A stretch of 64,000 bases of DNA from positions 1 through 64,000 of the forward strand of contig OENT01000446.1 of assembly GCA_900239685.1 (NCBI GenBank). Reading direction: 5' to 3'. This DNA is from Rotaria macrura. Taxonomy: Eukaryota > Rotifera > Eurotatoria > Philodinida > Philodinidae. The notes beneath the pieces were generated by a model, which saw nothing but the letters and a program-made list of their open reading frames with translations, was not told the origin of the DNA and searched no databases. This document shows, in pieces, positions 33,201 through 45,851 of the stretch. Positions within the stretch are counted from its first letter, which is position 1. Every line of letters begins with the position of its first letter. The position numbers were made by a program, and so were the translations under genes.

Positions 33201-36200
33201 TGTCGATCAAAAGCATTCATGATACAAATTAGTAGAAATTTGAACGCGTTCAGACTTGAAAATTTGATACTTAATATCATTAATGAACAGCAACAAAAGC
33301 AAATTTTCAATTTTTTTTTCATCACTATTAATTGTTGAAATAGTATCAGACTTATACAACATATTGAGTATGAGTATTATTTTTTTTTCTCAAGTTATTT
33401 ACATCGTTCGATTTGTCTCATAGGAATATCTACAGAATATATTCTCAATCAAATCTATCATGTGCATTTAAATATGCTTTTTTCGTGAAACTTACTCACA
33501 CTACCATATTTGTTTGATCGACAAAAACTTAAGAAATAATAGGAGTACGTCAAACAGATTGTGCATGAATATCAATTTTGTTTTTTACTTTTTAATTTTG
33601 AAAAAATAGTGTCGATTTCAGGCTGATATGACTTTGTGGTTGAATATGAAATATGATAAAATTTCGAACAGAAAAACGTAAGCTCTTCCTATAATGTAAC
33701 ATACTCGATAAGTAGAAACTTATAGGAATTTCATACATTCGTTTTGTATTGAAGTTTGATGTAAATATTCATGGTCTTGATTAGACACTATTGTTAAACA
33801 AAAACTCATAGAGTGACAGATAAATTCAAGTAATAAGCGTCCTGTCGATAACAAAAATATTTCTTTCACCTTTCGACTGGCGATATTTGCCTACTTGATA
33901 TTTCTGGAAAATGTAGATATCATAGTTAAACTCTGATTCTAACGAAACACTGAAGTGAAATCGAATATCATATCTGTTACATCATACATATGCGGCTGTA
34001 ATTAGTTGTTTACCATAGATTGATATACTAGAAAACTATGTGAAATAGTGATAAATGATCGAATTTCCTCCGATGGATTTCGATTCAACGAATCGTTGTC
34101 TACGCATCAAGAAACTAAATATTAATGATACATTCGATAAGTACTTATGTTTATTTAACTCAAATCATAAAAAATATATGCACATTGATGAATGCATAAT
34201 TTTTCAACAGGACGCATGGGAAAAAAGTTGTTTTTCATCTCGTCTAATTATCTTTTCATAGCTTCGCTCTCAAAAACAGACGATGTTAGCAAATTCTTTA
34301 AATTCAGATACACGAATAACTCAAGTAGCATAAGACATCATCACATATTTTTCGAAACGATTCATAATTAATATCGATCATTTCACATGTCTAGTGTCTC
34401 GTTAATGCTGAAAGAAGAAAATATGCTTGATTATAAACACGATACTTATCGATGAAACAAATACTTCATCGATGTATTGTATCACACTTTTTAATGCATC
34501 TCATACATCGTTAACATCGTACTGATTGATCTGTTCTATTAATCGTTTCCGATGTAATTCAATTACTTTGCTTTGCTTAGAATGTTAGTATTAATCGATT
34601 GCACATCTCATCGAAATTCAGATTCACACAACATTAGAGAAATTACAGTCTACTTGATATCACTCGAATTTTGTAAATATTGTAGCTGGTTATTTGTAAC
34701 CATACATAATAAGTTCATTATTAGAAAATAAAAAATAAAAAACTAAACCTTTTAATCAAATCAAACCAGAATGGATAAAACACACGAGTTAAACTATGAT
34801 TGAAACATTATGATTATGTTGGGGAGTCAGTTGGTAAGTTTTGGCTGTTGAATATTTATCTTGCAATCAATGCGTTCGCTGTTGACATATCAAACAGACA
34901 TGCATGATAGTGAATACAACGTTAGAAATAAAATTAAGATAGATCGAGCCAAGTAAAACTCATTTTTATGCATACTGATTCAGTTTCCTCTTTATTATAT
35001 TCATGAATATTCTGTAATATTTCTCATTTGGTACAATAGAATGAAATGAACATGAGAGCAGAAAACAGTAATCTTATTGATTATTTTCTAAACTACGTAC
35101 GTCTAACTGTAAATATCGAGACGTACATTGATCAGTAGAAAAAAAATAGCGTAAGAAAGACACAGACTAGAATGCAGATTCTACTGCGTATGCCTGATAA
35201 GATAGGTATCAAATTGGAACTTAGTTTTTTAGACAAACGCAAGTAATAATACTATCGATTCATTTTAAATCCTATACGAATTTGGAACGAATTCGATAAT
35301 AATTTTCATACACTTTGATGTTCGAATATCTATTTCAAATGAAAGAAATTCCATCAAAATTTAACAAAAAACTAACGGAATAGTAAGGAAAAATATTGAT
35401 AACAAATATATGAACTCGATTAATTTTTCATTGATATACTCTATACCATAAAATATATATAGTTGATTGAGTGATACTAGAGTTCGAACGATGACTGAAT
35501 TACGTCGCAAAATATGAAGTTAGATATTTATAAGATTTAAAGTAAAGTTACCATTGACTTACCATTGTTTGTTCATTGCATAGATATGAGTGTGCTAGAC
35601 ATAAATAAAAATATAGTGATAAAGCAAAACTATAGCTATTATACGAAGTGATGTTAGTTCATGTTCATGAATTTTCTTTATTCAGAAAATTCTCAACACA
35701 TAATGGTTCCCTAAGTATGTCAACAATGATAAAAAAAGAATTTGGATAATGCTGTTCAGAACAAGCGACGAGTAATTTCAGTCATTAAATCGTAGTCATT
35801 TTTAGAGTTACTATGTTATCCACCTGCATTAGATAAAGAATGCGTAAAAATTCTCGAATGATAGAAGTGCTTAACGTTTACAATAATCTACATTAAACTT
35901 GAGTGACAAGGCTTATTGAAAAAATGCTGCTATTTCTAGATTGATAATTGGAAAAACAAAGTACGATTGACGTCAAGTGAAACTTGATATATGTTGTTAA
36001 CGACGATTAAACATTTCTATTCTTAGCAATCAGTTAGATGAGTATGACAAGAAACTCTACAAACGAAACACTGATCTCATCATAGTGAATTCAAAAGAAA
36101 CCAAAATTTGTTAGATGCAATTGCGTTTGATTTTAATTTTTGTGATAAGAATTTTTCATCAGATTTTAAAAAATATTGAAACGAAATTACAGTTTTACAT

Positions 36201-38079
36201 CGTTAAAGTTGCTTGTTTTGAACGATAATCGATTTCATAGTTTCATAATCTTGTAGATAGTTAATGAATACACGTATAGTCATTCACAAGTTCTTACTAT
36301 GGAACTCATTATGTCATGCATTCATTGTATCATAATTATGCTGAAGAAAAACATGTGTCCTCGTATGATCTTTGTTCAATGTCTAACATTCATTTATAGA
36401 TTGAATCAAAGTAAGTAGTCGTTCATCAACAGTGATTTTATTTTTACATCAAATATAAATTGACAAGTCAAAAAAAAATGAGATCGAGATTCTTTTCACA
36501 AATCTACTTATGGATTGCTATTCACGACTGTGCATTTGATACAATCTAGAAAGTATTAATATTTATCTTCAAATTATTAAAGACAAATTGGGATAAGCTT
36601 TTTTTTCAATGAATACTCAGATTCATCTCGAGTGTCAATGAAATTTTCTTGTTACTTAACACAAATTATCCCCAGTGAAAAAATATCAAATTATGGGAGA
36701 TTTCAGTAGATTATAATCGGATTTCTCTGCACCAAAATCCAAATTATAATCGATTGAAATCGTCGAAACTAACGATAATTTTAATTTTAATCAAACAATA
36801 ATCTTAGAAATCCGGTTAACTCACATTTTGGTGCAGAAAAATCCGATTATAATCTACTGAAATCTCCCATAATTTGATATTTTTTCACTGAGTCGATTGC
36901 ATACGTTTCTAAATCTCTTTTCAAATATCATCATTTTAAATCCACAGATAGAAATCGTTTGAAAAAAAAGGCAACAAAACCATTACACACACACACACAA
37001 ATACTTCACTGGAACTATCCTGCCGCTTGATGAACATACAATGTTTTTATCATTATTGATCGAAAAAATCCTTTTCTACTCTTTTCTGTTGCAAGTTGCA
37101 ACCACATGAGTATCCATATCTTTCGTATCATTATAAGAGTTTCTTTTTATTTTGTCTTCTTTAATTTCTCCTTATTTCACATTCGCATGACAAATAAATC
37201 CTTGTTTCTGTTTGATATAGATTTTCTTTCTTGTACAAAAAAGCGATGCTCAATCTTAGCTGGTTGTCTCTAGTCTTAAAAGTATTTTACTTAAATGAAA
37301 AGAGCATTATTCTATATCACTATGACTACTCAAATGAATTATTCGACAGATTTTTCTCAATGTGACAGCATAAGAGATTTTCCTTTAATCGGCATTCATT
37401 CTGCCACTATGGGTGAAATACATTATAATATTAAAATTTTTTTCAAGAGAACATTCGATTAAACAAAAAGTTTATGTTCACCTTTAACAATTTTTTAACA
37501 CATTAGTTTGTCAGATGTGATTAGGCCACACTCATTTCAATTATCATTTTCATTTTGGGATTATAATGACGTTGTTATGGCATCGTTCTGCAAGAAACTT
37601 AGTATCGATCATAATGGCTTGTTTGGTTTCTCTTGTACACGGACTATAAAAAGTATGTCATTTAATTGAAAGATAAAGGATATAGTTAGAGGTGTGAGAC
37701 CTTGCACCTTCATATGTATGTCTATCATGCAAATTCTGATTGTTCATAGTGGCGAGATGTCACTTTGAGCGAAAAATCATTAACATAACAATCTATTTTT
37801 ATCACTCAGTCATGAAATTTTTAGTACCTACTCCTACGTTAATTATTAATAAAAATACCTTTCAATAACTTCTCATCACATCATAGACAGATGATCCGCA
37901 ATGAAAAGAAACGATATTTTAAATGAGACAATGTAATTATAGCAATATATTCCTGGAAGTAGAATTGCGATGCTATTTAATTTTACAACACGAATGAAAT
38001 TAATATAAAAGAAAAAATGCAGAACATTAAAAACGAGAGAAGCATATCAAGAGAACAACTAATGAAACACAATTTATAT
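30222..38079. other. Intergenic region between Cav2 and the first GPCR
   Basis: It contains the upstream side of Cav2 (minus strand) and the downstream side of the GPCR (minus strand). A GA-rich plus-strand tract at about 31465-31525 (polypyrimidine on the gene strand), with higher GC, lies 1.25 kb upstream of the Cav2 start and may mark a promoter or leader. A short (AC)n run lies near 36985-36999 and a foldback element at 36673-36890. No coding exon or RNA gene was recognised in the remainder. Confidence 0.5.
36673..36890. mobile_element. Foldback MITE, 218 bp, with near-perfect long terminal inverted repeats
   Basis: The left end CAGTGAAAAAATATCAAATT is matched by the right end AATTTGATATTTTTTCACTG. 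The arms remain complementary for about 65 bases, through GGGAGATTTCAGTAGATTAT and on to GCACCAAAAT, with few mismatches. About 90 bases of AT-rich loop separate them. There is no coding capacity. The near identity of the arms suggests a recent insertion. The flanks show no clear direct duplication, so the superfamily is open. Confidence 0.85.
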
Positions 38080-39229
38080 CTATAATTCAGCAGTTTTTCT
38101 TATTGGCATTGTAGTAATTGCGCTTCTGACTGGACCACGAAACGTCGCCATTGCAGCGACAGGTTGATTTGCATTATTCACACGTAGTGGAACACCTCTA
38201 CCTATAAATTTTTCCCAACATTTCAAGATCAATTGACGCATATCTCGTCGAAAACCACATACAGACATGTAGAGAAAGAATGCATTCAAAGCATTTCGTG
38301 TATACATTAATGTATTGGTTGCCAGAAATATGGTATCTGTATGATCATAACCAACTAGATGACTGTCAAAAATTGAAAAACACAGTCGATTAGGCAAAGT
38401 AGTAATAATATACGTAAAACACATTAATAAAAGCATAATTGAAATCCGTCGATTACGTTGAGCATTCATTGCTAGTTGATGATTTGTAAATGTTTGTGTA
38501 ACGATCAATTTTTTTACGATGAGTAATGTACAAATGATAATCACAGTAAATGGCAGAAAATACATAACTACAAGATGAATCTATATGAAAAGTAACATAT
38601 ATATGTGCGAAATTTTTCTTGCTTTCAAAAGTTACCCAAACATATTGCAAACGAAAAAAATCATTGAGTTGAGAATTCAAGGAATGGTAACATACGACTT
38701 TTGTTTCTCGTTCTCCAGTACGATTATTATAAGTAGAATATTCGAAGCCTAATCCTAATAGAAATCCATCTAATACAAATAAAATGGCAAGAATAACAGC
38801 ACAAAACATTAAGGCTATGCGTGGTTGAGCAATTTTTCGTTTATACCATCTACTGCGTAATAGGAAAGCACGATCGAGTTGTACGAAAGTAAGAAACATG
38901 GCTGATGTATGTAAAGTATAAAAAGCGAACAACTGACCTAATTTACAAACAACTACTGATCGTCCCCATATTTCCTTGGTACCATTTGTAAATGTATGCA
39001 TAGCATGATTTAGATTCCATTGATAAAGTGATATCGTATCCATGAGACATAAAAATATTAAATAGATATTTGTTGATGTCCCACGATTTTGTTGATTCAG
39101 TAAAATAATCATTGATAAAATATTGCCGAATGTTCCGATTACAATTATAACTATAGGAAGAATACCACTTACAACGAGCTCAACTGCTTCGTACGCAGAT
39201 GAATCTGATCTTCGATGCCACGAAGCCAT
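38080..39229 (-). CDS. Rhodopsin-like (family A) G-protein-coupled receptor, copy 1
   Basis: Two exons, 38636-39229 and 38080-38580, are joined across a 55-bp intron (donor TGG|gtaact, acceptor atatag, phase 0) to give 364 residues with seven hydrophobic segments. TM1 has GTFGN, TM2 LCLMDT, and TM3 follows a conserved extracellular Cys (VVVCKLGQ) and ends LDRAFLLRSRWY in place of DRY. The second loop has the partner Cys (KVVCYHS) and sequon NRT. TM6 is CFTYIITTLPN without the usual CWxP Trp. TM7 is LNAFFLYMSV in place of NPxxY. I chose MASW (39229) over the ATG ten codons upstream because it aligns with the paralogue. The ligand is unknown; peptide receptors are the nearest general class. Confidence 0.88.
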
Positions 39230-39259
39230 ACAATGTTGTTTAGTATATGTATACAGCAA

Positions 39260-41866
39260 TTAGCGTTTCAAATGGTTGAGATTCTTATATATATATATAT
39301 ATTGAGATGCGTTCATTTTGTCTTCAGTATTCTCAATGTGGTTTTCTTTCTAACGGTACTTTTGCTAAATATCTCGTCCAATCATATCTCTTCTAGCTCA
39401 TAAGTCAAAAGAGAAGGAGAAAGTTCTTATTTCTTTTCCATGAAATAAAATTTGCATATTTCTTTTTGCTGCATATATTTTTCTGATTACTATCGTCTCA
39501 GCATGCGATTCTTATTTCCAACAGTTCAACATTCTGAGATATATTTCAACATCATTTTAACCTGCAAATTGTCGTTGAGTCAAATCCATACAAAAAATAA
39601 TATGAAAATGGCAAAGAATGTGTTTTATAATTTACCTTTGTTGTTTTTGATCTCTGATATCCATAATCTACTGTTTAAACGAAGTTGCGTAAAGCGAAAA
39701 CTGATATTCGACAAAATCTTGCGCCTTAGTGAGTGTAATATGAACACAATCATGTATGAAAAAGATGTGTACATGTGTTTTCAATTCGCCTAGAGTAGAG
39801 AATAGAATCGAGTACATAAATTAGTTTGAAATGTTAAAAATAGATAATTATTCAATTCAAATTTAGGATCTGTACATTTTTTTAAATGTTTCAAATAAAA
39901 AAAAGACTAACGGTCTTGATGTGTTCGTGATAGAAGTGTTTCTGAAACAATTGAAGACATAAAACATGTTATTGATAACGTTAGAAAAAAAAATAATGAG
40001 AAATTGCCTTAAATTCATGTCAAATTTCCATGTGAATGATTGATTTTTCTCGTAGAACGATCATGAATTGACACGAGAAATTATTAGATATAAATATGAA
40101 TTTTTAGACAAGAACTCTCAAATGACAAAGAAGATTCCAACGAACAATATAGATTTAATAATGGTCTCTCTAAGAATTCATACAACATCCAATCACTTAG
40201 TTATATTTTATGTTTTCTTGTTTCGATTTTAGTTAACGTCGAATTACTTAGTATTATACGTTTTCAGATTCGTTTTGTAATTGAGATTAGATTTCATGTT
40301 AGTAAGAAAGACAATAATGGTAAATCAAAATACTCTTCATTGAAATTATTTGTAAGCATAATTAATTTCTATCGAATAATTCCCTATTCAATACTTTTGA
40401 AGTACATTGAGTTCTAGAATAGACCCATAACAGTACGCTTGTTTATTTCAGTTTTTCAGAAGTTCAAAATAAATTCTCATAATAAAAAGATGGATGTAAT
40501 TCTCTTAAGAATCTGAAAAGCAACTAGGAAGCAAATGCTGTATTAAATACATACACAATCGAAAGTAACATCGAATTTTCTTAATCGTCTACTAGCGGCT
40601 TGACATGAATTTTTAGTTGCAAGATTATTAAAACTCATTAGTGAATGAACGACTTTCAAGAAAATTGCATACATGAAAACACAGTGTATAGACATTGTGA
40701 TGCGCAGTCTATCCATGGATTGTTTGTTTTTATCGAATAACTCTGCACGTTTTCGTACAAGGATAGTGTCAGATCAGCACCGTACACAAGACGGGCAGGA
40801 CGAAAAAAAAAATGTAACTCTTATGATTTGCTTAGTTGTTGAATGCATGACATATTTTGTTTATTTTGTGTGTACTAAAAATCCATAAGTAGAAGATTTC
40901 AACATGTGAAATTCACGGAGAATCTGTTGGATAAATGGAACGGAAATTCAACGAGATCAATTTTTCTGCTGAGATGCACGATTGAGCTAGTCAATATTTA
41001 ATAATTGTAGAAAAAATGATAGAGAATTAAAGTTCCAACAGATCTGACTCATTCAAAATAAGCTATCTGGCAAAGAATTTTTATTTGATTACGAAGCGAA
41101 TATTTTTTCCTTATCAAATGTAGGTTTGCATTGATTGCATAATATTTTTCGTGTCAGTAATTTTGTTTTTGTAATTCCAAAATAATTATCAACATGGTCA
41201 CGTACACATCAACGGTTAATGTTATTAGAAGATATGCAACAAACTACTATTTCATTTCAGACATTGATACGAATGTAGAAATATCATGAAGTCACATTTA
41301 GTTAAACATTATTAATTGTCTCTACAGAGGTCCAAGTTTTTGAATTTATTAGCTAATGCTGTATTCTAGATGTTCACGAAAATTATTCGATCTTAGAATG
41401 TTACGTGAACAATATGCTATCGATATATTTCTTCGATGATGAGATTGTTCATGCTGCTTTTTAACTTAGTGAATAGAGGAATGTTTCTATATTCAAGTTT
41501 TTGATTTTCTCCATATGTCCTTTTTCTTACTCACCAGATCTTTGATAATCGTTGATGACACAATGTCACTAGAAAATTCAATCAGTTGCATTAAACTGAG
41601 GAATAATTCTAATAAACGGAAGAAAAGAGTATCATCAAAAAGTTGCATCGCTTGAGGAAATGGGACACGGAAGTATTATGAGTAACGAGAATAGGACAAT
41701 GAACTAACGTTAGAATAGTGTGAGTATTGACTCTTCGTCGGATTATAGCTACCAGAAATCTTTGTGTTTTCTTCAATTTGTACGATATCAGAGTTCAAAA
41801 ACAAGCAGAGCTTAATTAATGCGATAGTATCATTATTGAAAAAGTTATGCAAGGGAAATCGCAGCG
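39260..41866. other. Intergenic sequence upstream of GPCR copy 1
   Basis: A TA-repeat (about 39284-39301) lies some 60 bases upstream of the GPCR start and could act as a TATA-like element, but it may be only a microsatellite. Several plus-strand open frames of 60-110 codons here have no recognisable protein content. Nothing else was identified up to the Mutator-like element. Confidence 0.4.
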
Positions 41867-41874
41867 TAGAAATC

Positions 41875-43068
41875 GGTATTGTGTCCAAATCTCGAAAAAA
41901 AAATACTCGAAGATAAAATCTCGAAAAAGCGAAATCTCGAAAACTTTTAATTCGAAAAATCCATACCTCGAAAACTCCCTGTTAAAAAATCAAAAATCTC
42001 GAAAGAATAAATCATCGAAAGCAAAATTTTCGAAAAATTAAAATATCGAAAGAAAAAATGTCGCATTGCTGTCAGTTTATGATACATGTGATCATAATTA
42101 TAAAATAGAAGGTGACTAAAATTAAAATTTTATAATAAAAGTTGATGAGAGTAAATCAATAAAATGGGAAACACGAATAAAAAATAACATGAGAATATTA
42201 GTTCGTCCCAATCAATAGAGAAAGTCCTTCAAGTAGATCCTTAAGATTTATGATATTCTTATTGAAATCCGATTGGACTGAATGTACTCGTTGTTGAAGA
42301 TTAAGAACTTTTTTGTTTGGCTTCCTTTTTATACCCATTACCATCTTTAGCATTCGTTGACGAACAGCCACTTCTTCTTTTTTAAGACAATCAAATAGAT
42401 ACCAGATGTTTGGATGGTATTTAGCCACCTAACTATTAAACCGATGATTCCAACCAAATGAATAAAATAAGCGTGGGAAAACGAAAAAAAACTCATCTTC
42501 TATCATGTTATTCGTTCGAATATCAACACCTGAAACATTCCACAAATTCCATTTCACCTCTTATTACAAATAACAAATGGGATTGCAGGTGTGTTTTCTG
42601 AATCGCTTGATGACATGGTTCCGCTGTAGGTGTGAAGAAAACGAAACAAGGCAATAACAGACGTATATGAAGATGTTGTTTATGAAAAATTCGCCAAGAG
42701 ATGAATGAATATAAATAGTTTGTGCGATATGGATGGTGTACACAAAAGAGATAAGAAAACAAGAAGTATCGTTTCTGAACACAGTCCGCAAGAGCAGATG
42801 AAATGAAAATAAAAGAAAGCAAACCATTCATACAATATCAATTTTAAACTGACCAAAATGATGTCTGAATGAGAGAACATCTTTCGGGATATTATCTTTC
42901 CGAAATTTCAACTTTCGAGATATTATTTTTTCGAAATTTTGTCTTTCGAGATATTTTTTTTCGAGATTTTTTATTTCTATATTTATGTTTTCGAGATTTT
43001 GTCTTTCGAGATTTTATTTCGAGATTTTTTTTTCGAGATTTTTTCTTTCGAGATGTGGACAGCAATCC
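41875..43068. mobile_element. Mutator-like (MULE) DNA transposon relic with repeat-built long inverted arms
   Basis: Octamer TAGAAATC occurs immediately outside both ends (41867-41874 and 43069-43076), a perfect direct duplication. The termini are GGTATTGTGTCCAAATCTCG and, reading inward from the right, GGATTGCTGTCCACATCTCG. From there each end consists of about 180 bases of degenerate units of the type ATCTCGAAA (left about 41888-42055; right about 42885-43055 in inverted orientation). Between them, on the minus strand, lies a fragment like the C-terminal part of MULE/FLYWCH-associated transposases. MULE duplications are usually 9 bp, so the 8-bp match may be a shortened one. The element is internally deleted and not autonomous. 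Confidence 0.75.
42198..42461 (-). pseudogene. MULE transposase C-terminal fragment with a premature stop
   Basis: The minus strand encodes SFGWNHRFNS, a TAG stop (42429-42431), then VAKYHPNIWYLFDCLKKEEV and onward to LLEGLSLLIGTN before the final stop. The pattern GWNxxFN, KYHPNxWxLxDxLKxEE and a basic QRMLKM stretch resembles the C-terminal end of Mutator-like transposases that are common in rotifers and other invertebrates. Only about 85 residues remain and the catalytic region is absent or unreadable, so it cannot be active. The similarity is from recall and was not searched. Confidence 0.6.
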
Positions 43069-43076
43069 TAGAAATC

Positions 43077-45851
43077 TATTAATAGATCAAATGGTAATTA
43101 AGGCCGATTGAAATCGTGTTCCTTGAAAAATGCCAAAATGTCGACCTTCATTTATCACCTAAGAGCTAGAAACGTTTTCTACTTCGAAATTGCTAGTAAA
43201 TTTGAGATATGTTCTTCTGATTAAATTAAAACTAAAGTTTCGTTTATTTTATCAGTTTCATCTTTTTTGAAAGAATTCTGAAGAAAGAGAGAAGTGACTG
43301 TTTTAAAAAAAATACTACTAATTGACGAACTCCGATCATTTCCATCGCTACGATATAATACAAAGTTTCATTTACAAAAATTGTGATTTAACAATCTTGA
43401 TTATGCATAACTTGTGTGTTCTTAATAATAACACATTCTATTGTATCTCGTGACAATCATCTGAAAGAATGTTTCATCCTTATGGAATTTCACAAGCAAT
43501 AGGTTACCATAACAAAATTAAATGAATTTGTCTCGGCATTATTATTGAGTTTACATTCTTCCTAGTTTCATCAGTATCGTAATTTCATCTAACAGTTATA
43601 CCCTCGTCCATGATTAGGTTTTGACTTTATTTTTTGATCATATAAACAAGACAAACATTTGTTCGTCTATACTGTATATGCAAATTCATCGAAACATCTA
43701 CATTGTGATGAATAATTTTAAAATGTTCAAAGAATATGTTCGATAGTACAACATGCTTATATTGTCACAGTGATAGCACAGATTTTCTGATCTTATATTG
43801 AATGAAATAAAAGTTATGCATTTTCATTACAACATAATCAGTCAATTATTTCTAATATAAATTCTTTTACGAATTAATGGAGAAACATTTCGATTATTTT
43901 ACTCAGGGTCAGTGTATTAAATCATGTATCTTTATAATGAACATTCTCCTATATGAATTACTCAGTGTGATGTGCTTCTAAAATCATACGTGGTAAAGTA
44001 GTTTCCTATGATCGAGAACTTTATCTATGCAGCACATTCACAATCATAGTGACATTGCAACTCTTCTATATTTTAGTTATAGGACGGGAAAAACCTGGCA
44101 GTGTTCCTACTCTAATTCAAATTAAGATTTCCTCTGTCTTTATGAGAAATGGAAATTTTTAAAGCAATACCTATCCAACTTTGTAATTTTCATCTACCCA
44201 GCATGTGCTCCATTAACATCATAGTGTATAGTAAATGGATTCTGTGTTTCTTGGTAATTAACATACAAGCATAAAACGCTATTCATGTCATTCGGTCTCA
44301 ACAAATTTTGAATTAGTGAAAACAGCAATACGAAGATATGAGATAGTAATCTTTCGTCTACGACATTTCTCAATACACAAATATTAACTTGATTCATGGT
44401 CATTTAGAAAACACTAGCTTTCGAACAGAGATATTTGAGCACTATTATGTATCTCGCGTGAATGTCTTGCTCCGAAATAAATGATGTCGAACTGATGAAA
44501 ATACTTGTAACACCACTCGACAACAATGCTACAAGATTCTGATTTCCCTTTTACTCCAGACCGAGCTATTGAAGTTTTTGCAATATGGATTTAGTGCTTG
44601 AAACTGGTGATTGTTCGTGAAGGGTAGTTAAATGGTCAATCATTTATCACGAGGGATGCACTGCAAATATTTTAGTTCATCAAAATTTAAACTGTAGATT
44701 ATTTTCACCTTGATTTGTAGACTTTCAAGATCACTTCTATTATCATATATTAAAACACAAATCGTTTGTTTCATGCTAATCGCATAGATGGATACTAAGG
44801 AAAAAACTACTAAACATTTTAACAGACATCACTCTTGACAAGTATAAAATCAAAACCTGGGATTCAATCAGATTTACAAGATAACATAAGTAGAGAATAC
44901 CGAAGAGAATATCTCTTTCTTGTTATTATTCTTTGATGCATCGATTTTGAAAGGACAATGCCTAATTTTGAAAATAATTCGATGGAAACAAACTTCGACA
45001 ATGTTCAATTTTTCCAATGTTAATTGTGACATTTCATTTAGTGTCGATGTTAGCACGATTTCTGAAGAGAATGCATACTTTGAAATTTACGGGACGATTC
45101 ATATAGGGTGATTTTTGAAATATCTGTTAGATAATATCAGAGGTGGAAATGTATGTGGATTTTCTTTTAAATCGGAAGCACACTTAATTGAATCAACATT
45201 ATGAGCGAACAATTTCACTGTATGCAATGAGCATGACTCATCAAAACGATACCGAAAGTAAACTGTTTAACATACAAAAGCTTTGCAGTTACGAATGCGC
45301 ATTATATAATTGATGAAATGCACTAAAAAAAATCAAGGAATACCTGTCAAAAAATTACGACATACAGCTCGTGCCTTTATCTCGACGTCAACATCTATCG
45401 AAAACAGAAAACAAGAAATCAGATGTTAATTCCATTTAGAGAAGACACAAGTCATTATTTTATAAAGCATGCTTTCAATGAAGTGGATAGAAATAAAAGA
45501 AGTCGAATACTGATACATGAACTACAAGCATATTTTCGATTCGTTTCAAATAAATAGCTCATATAATTCTATCAAGTCTAATACTAAGAAAGTAAAGTTT
45601 TAAACTGCTAGCAGTACGTTTGATCGCCGTAAAACAAAATGGAACGATGAAGTTTTCGGGTATCATTGAAATGGAAGAATTCTTTTAAATGAAGAAAACA
45701 ATGAATATTTTATTCGAACGATTGGCATAACATGTCTATAATACGATAGTAATTTAAAAATTGACAGAGTATGCAAATAAACGAGCAAACAATCTGAAAC
45801 TAAAACAGATAGTGAATATTTTTACTGCACATACGTGACAACAAGAAATAT
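43077..45851. other. Intergenic sequence between the MULE relic and GPCR copy 2
   Basis: This is AT-rich with no convincing exon. A minus-strand AATAAA at 45709-45714, about 140 bases past the stop of GPCR copy 2, may be its polyadenylation signal. Short open frames near 44194-44403 and 44874-45111 lack recognisable content. Confidence 0.4.

Noticed and set aside
39452-39793. Plus-strand 113-codon frame upstream of GPCR copy 1
   Set aside because: No conserved motif, no splice partners, codon content like the surrounding non-coding DNA.
44194-44403. Minus-strand frame ending in a GT donor-like site (FTIHYDVNGAHAG)
   Set aside because: It looked like a possible exon, but I could not find a compatible partner exon on either side or recognise the sequence.
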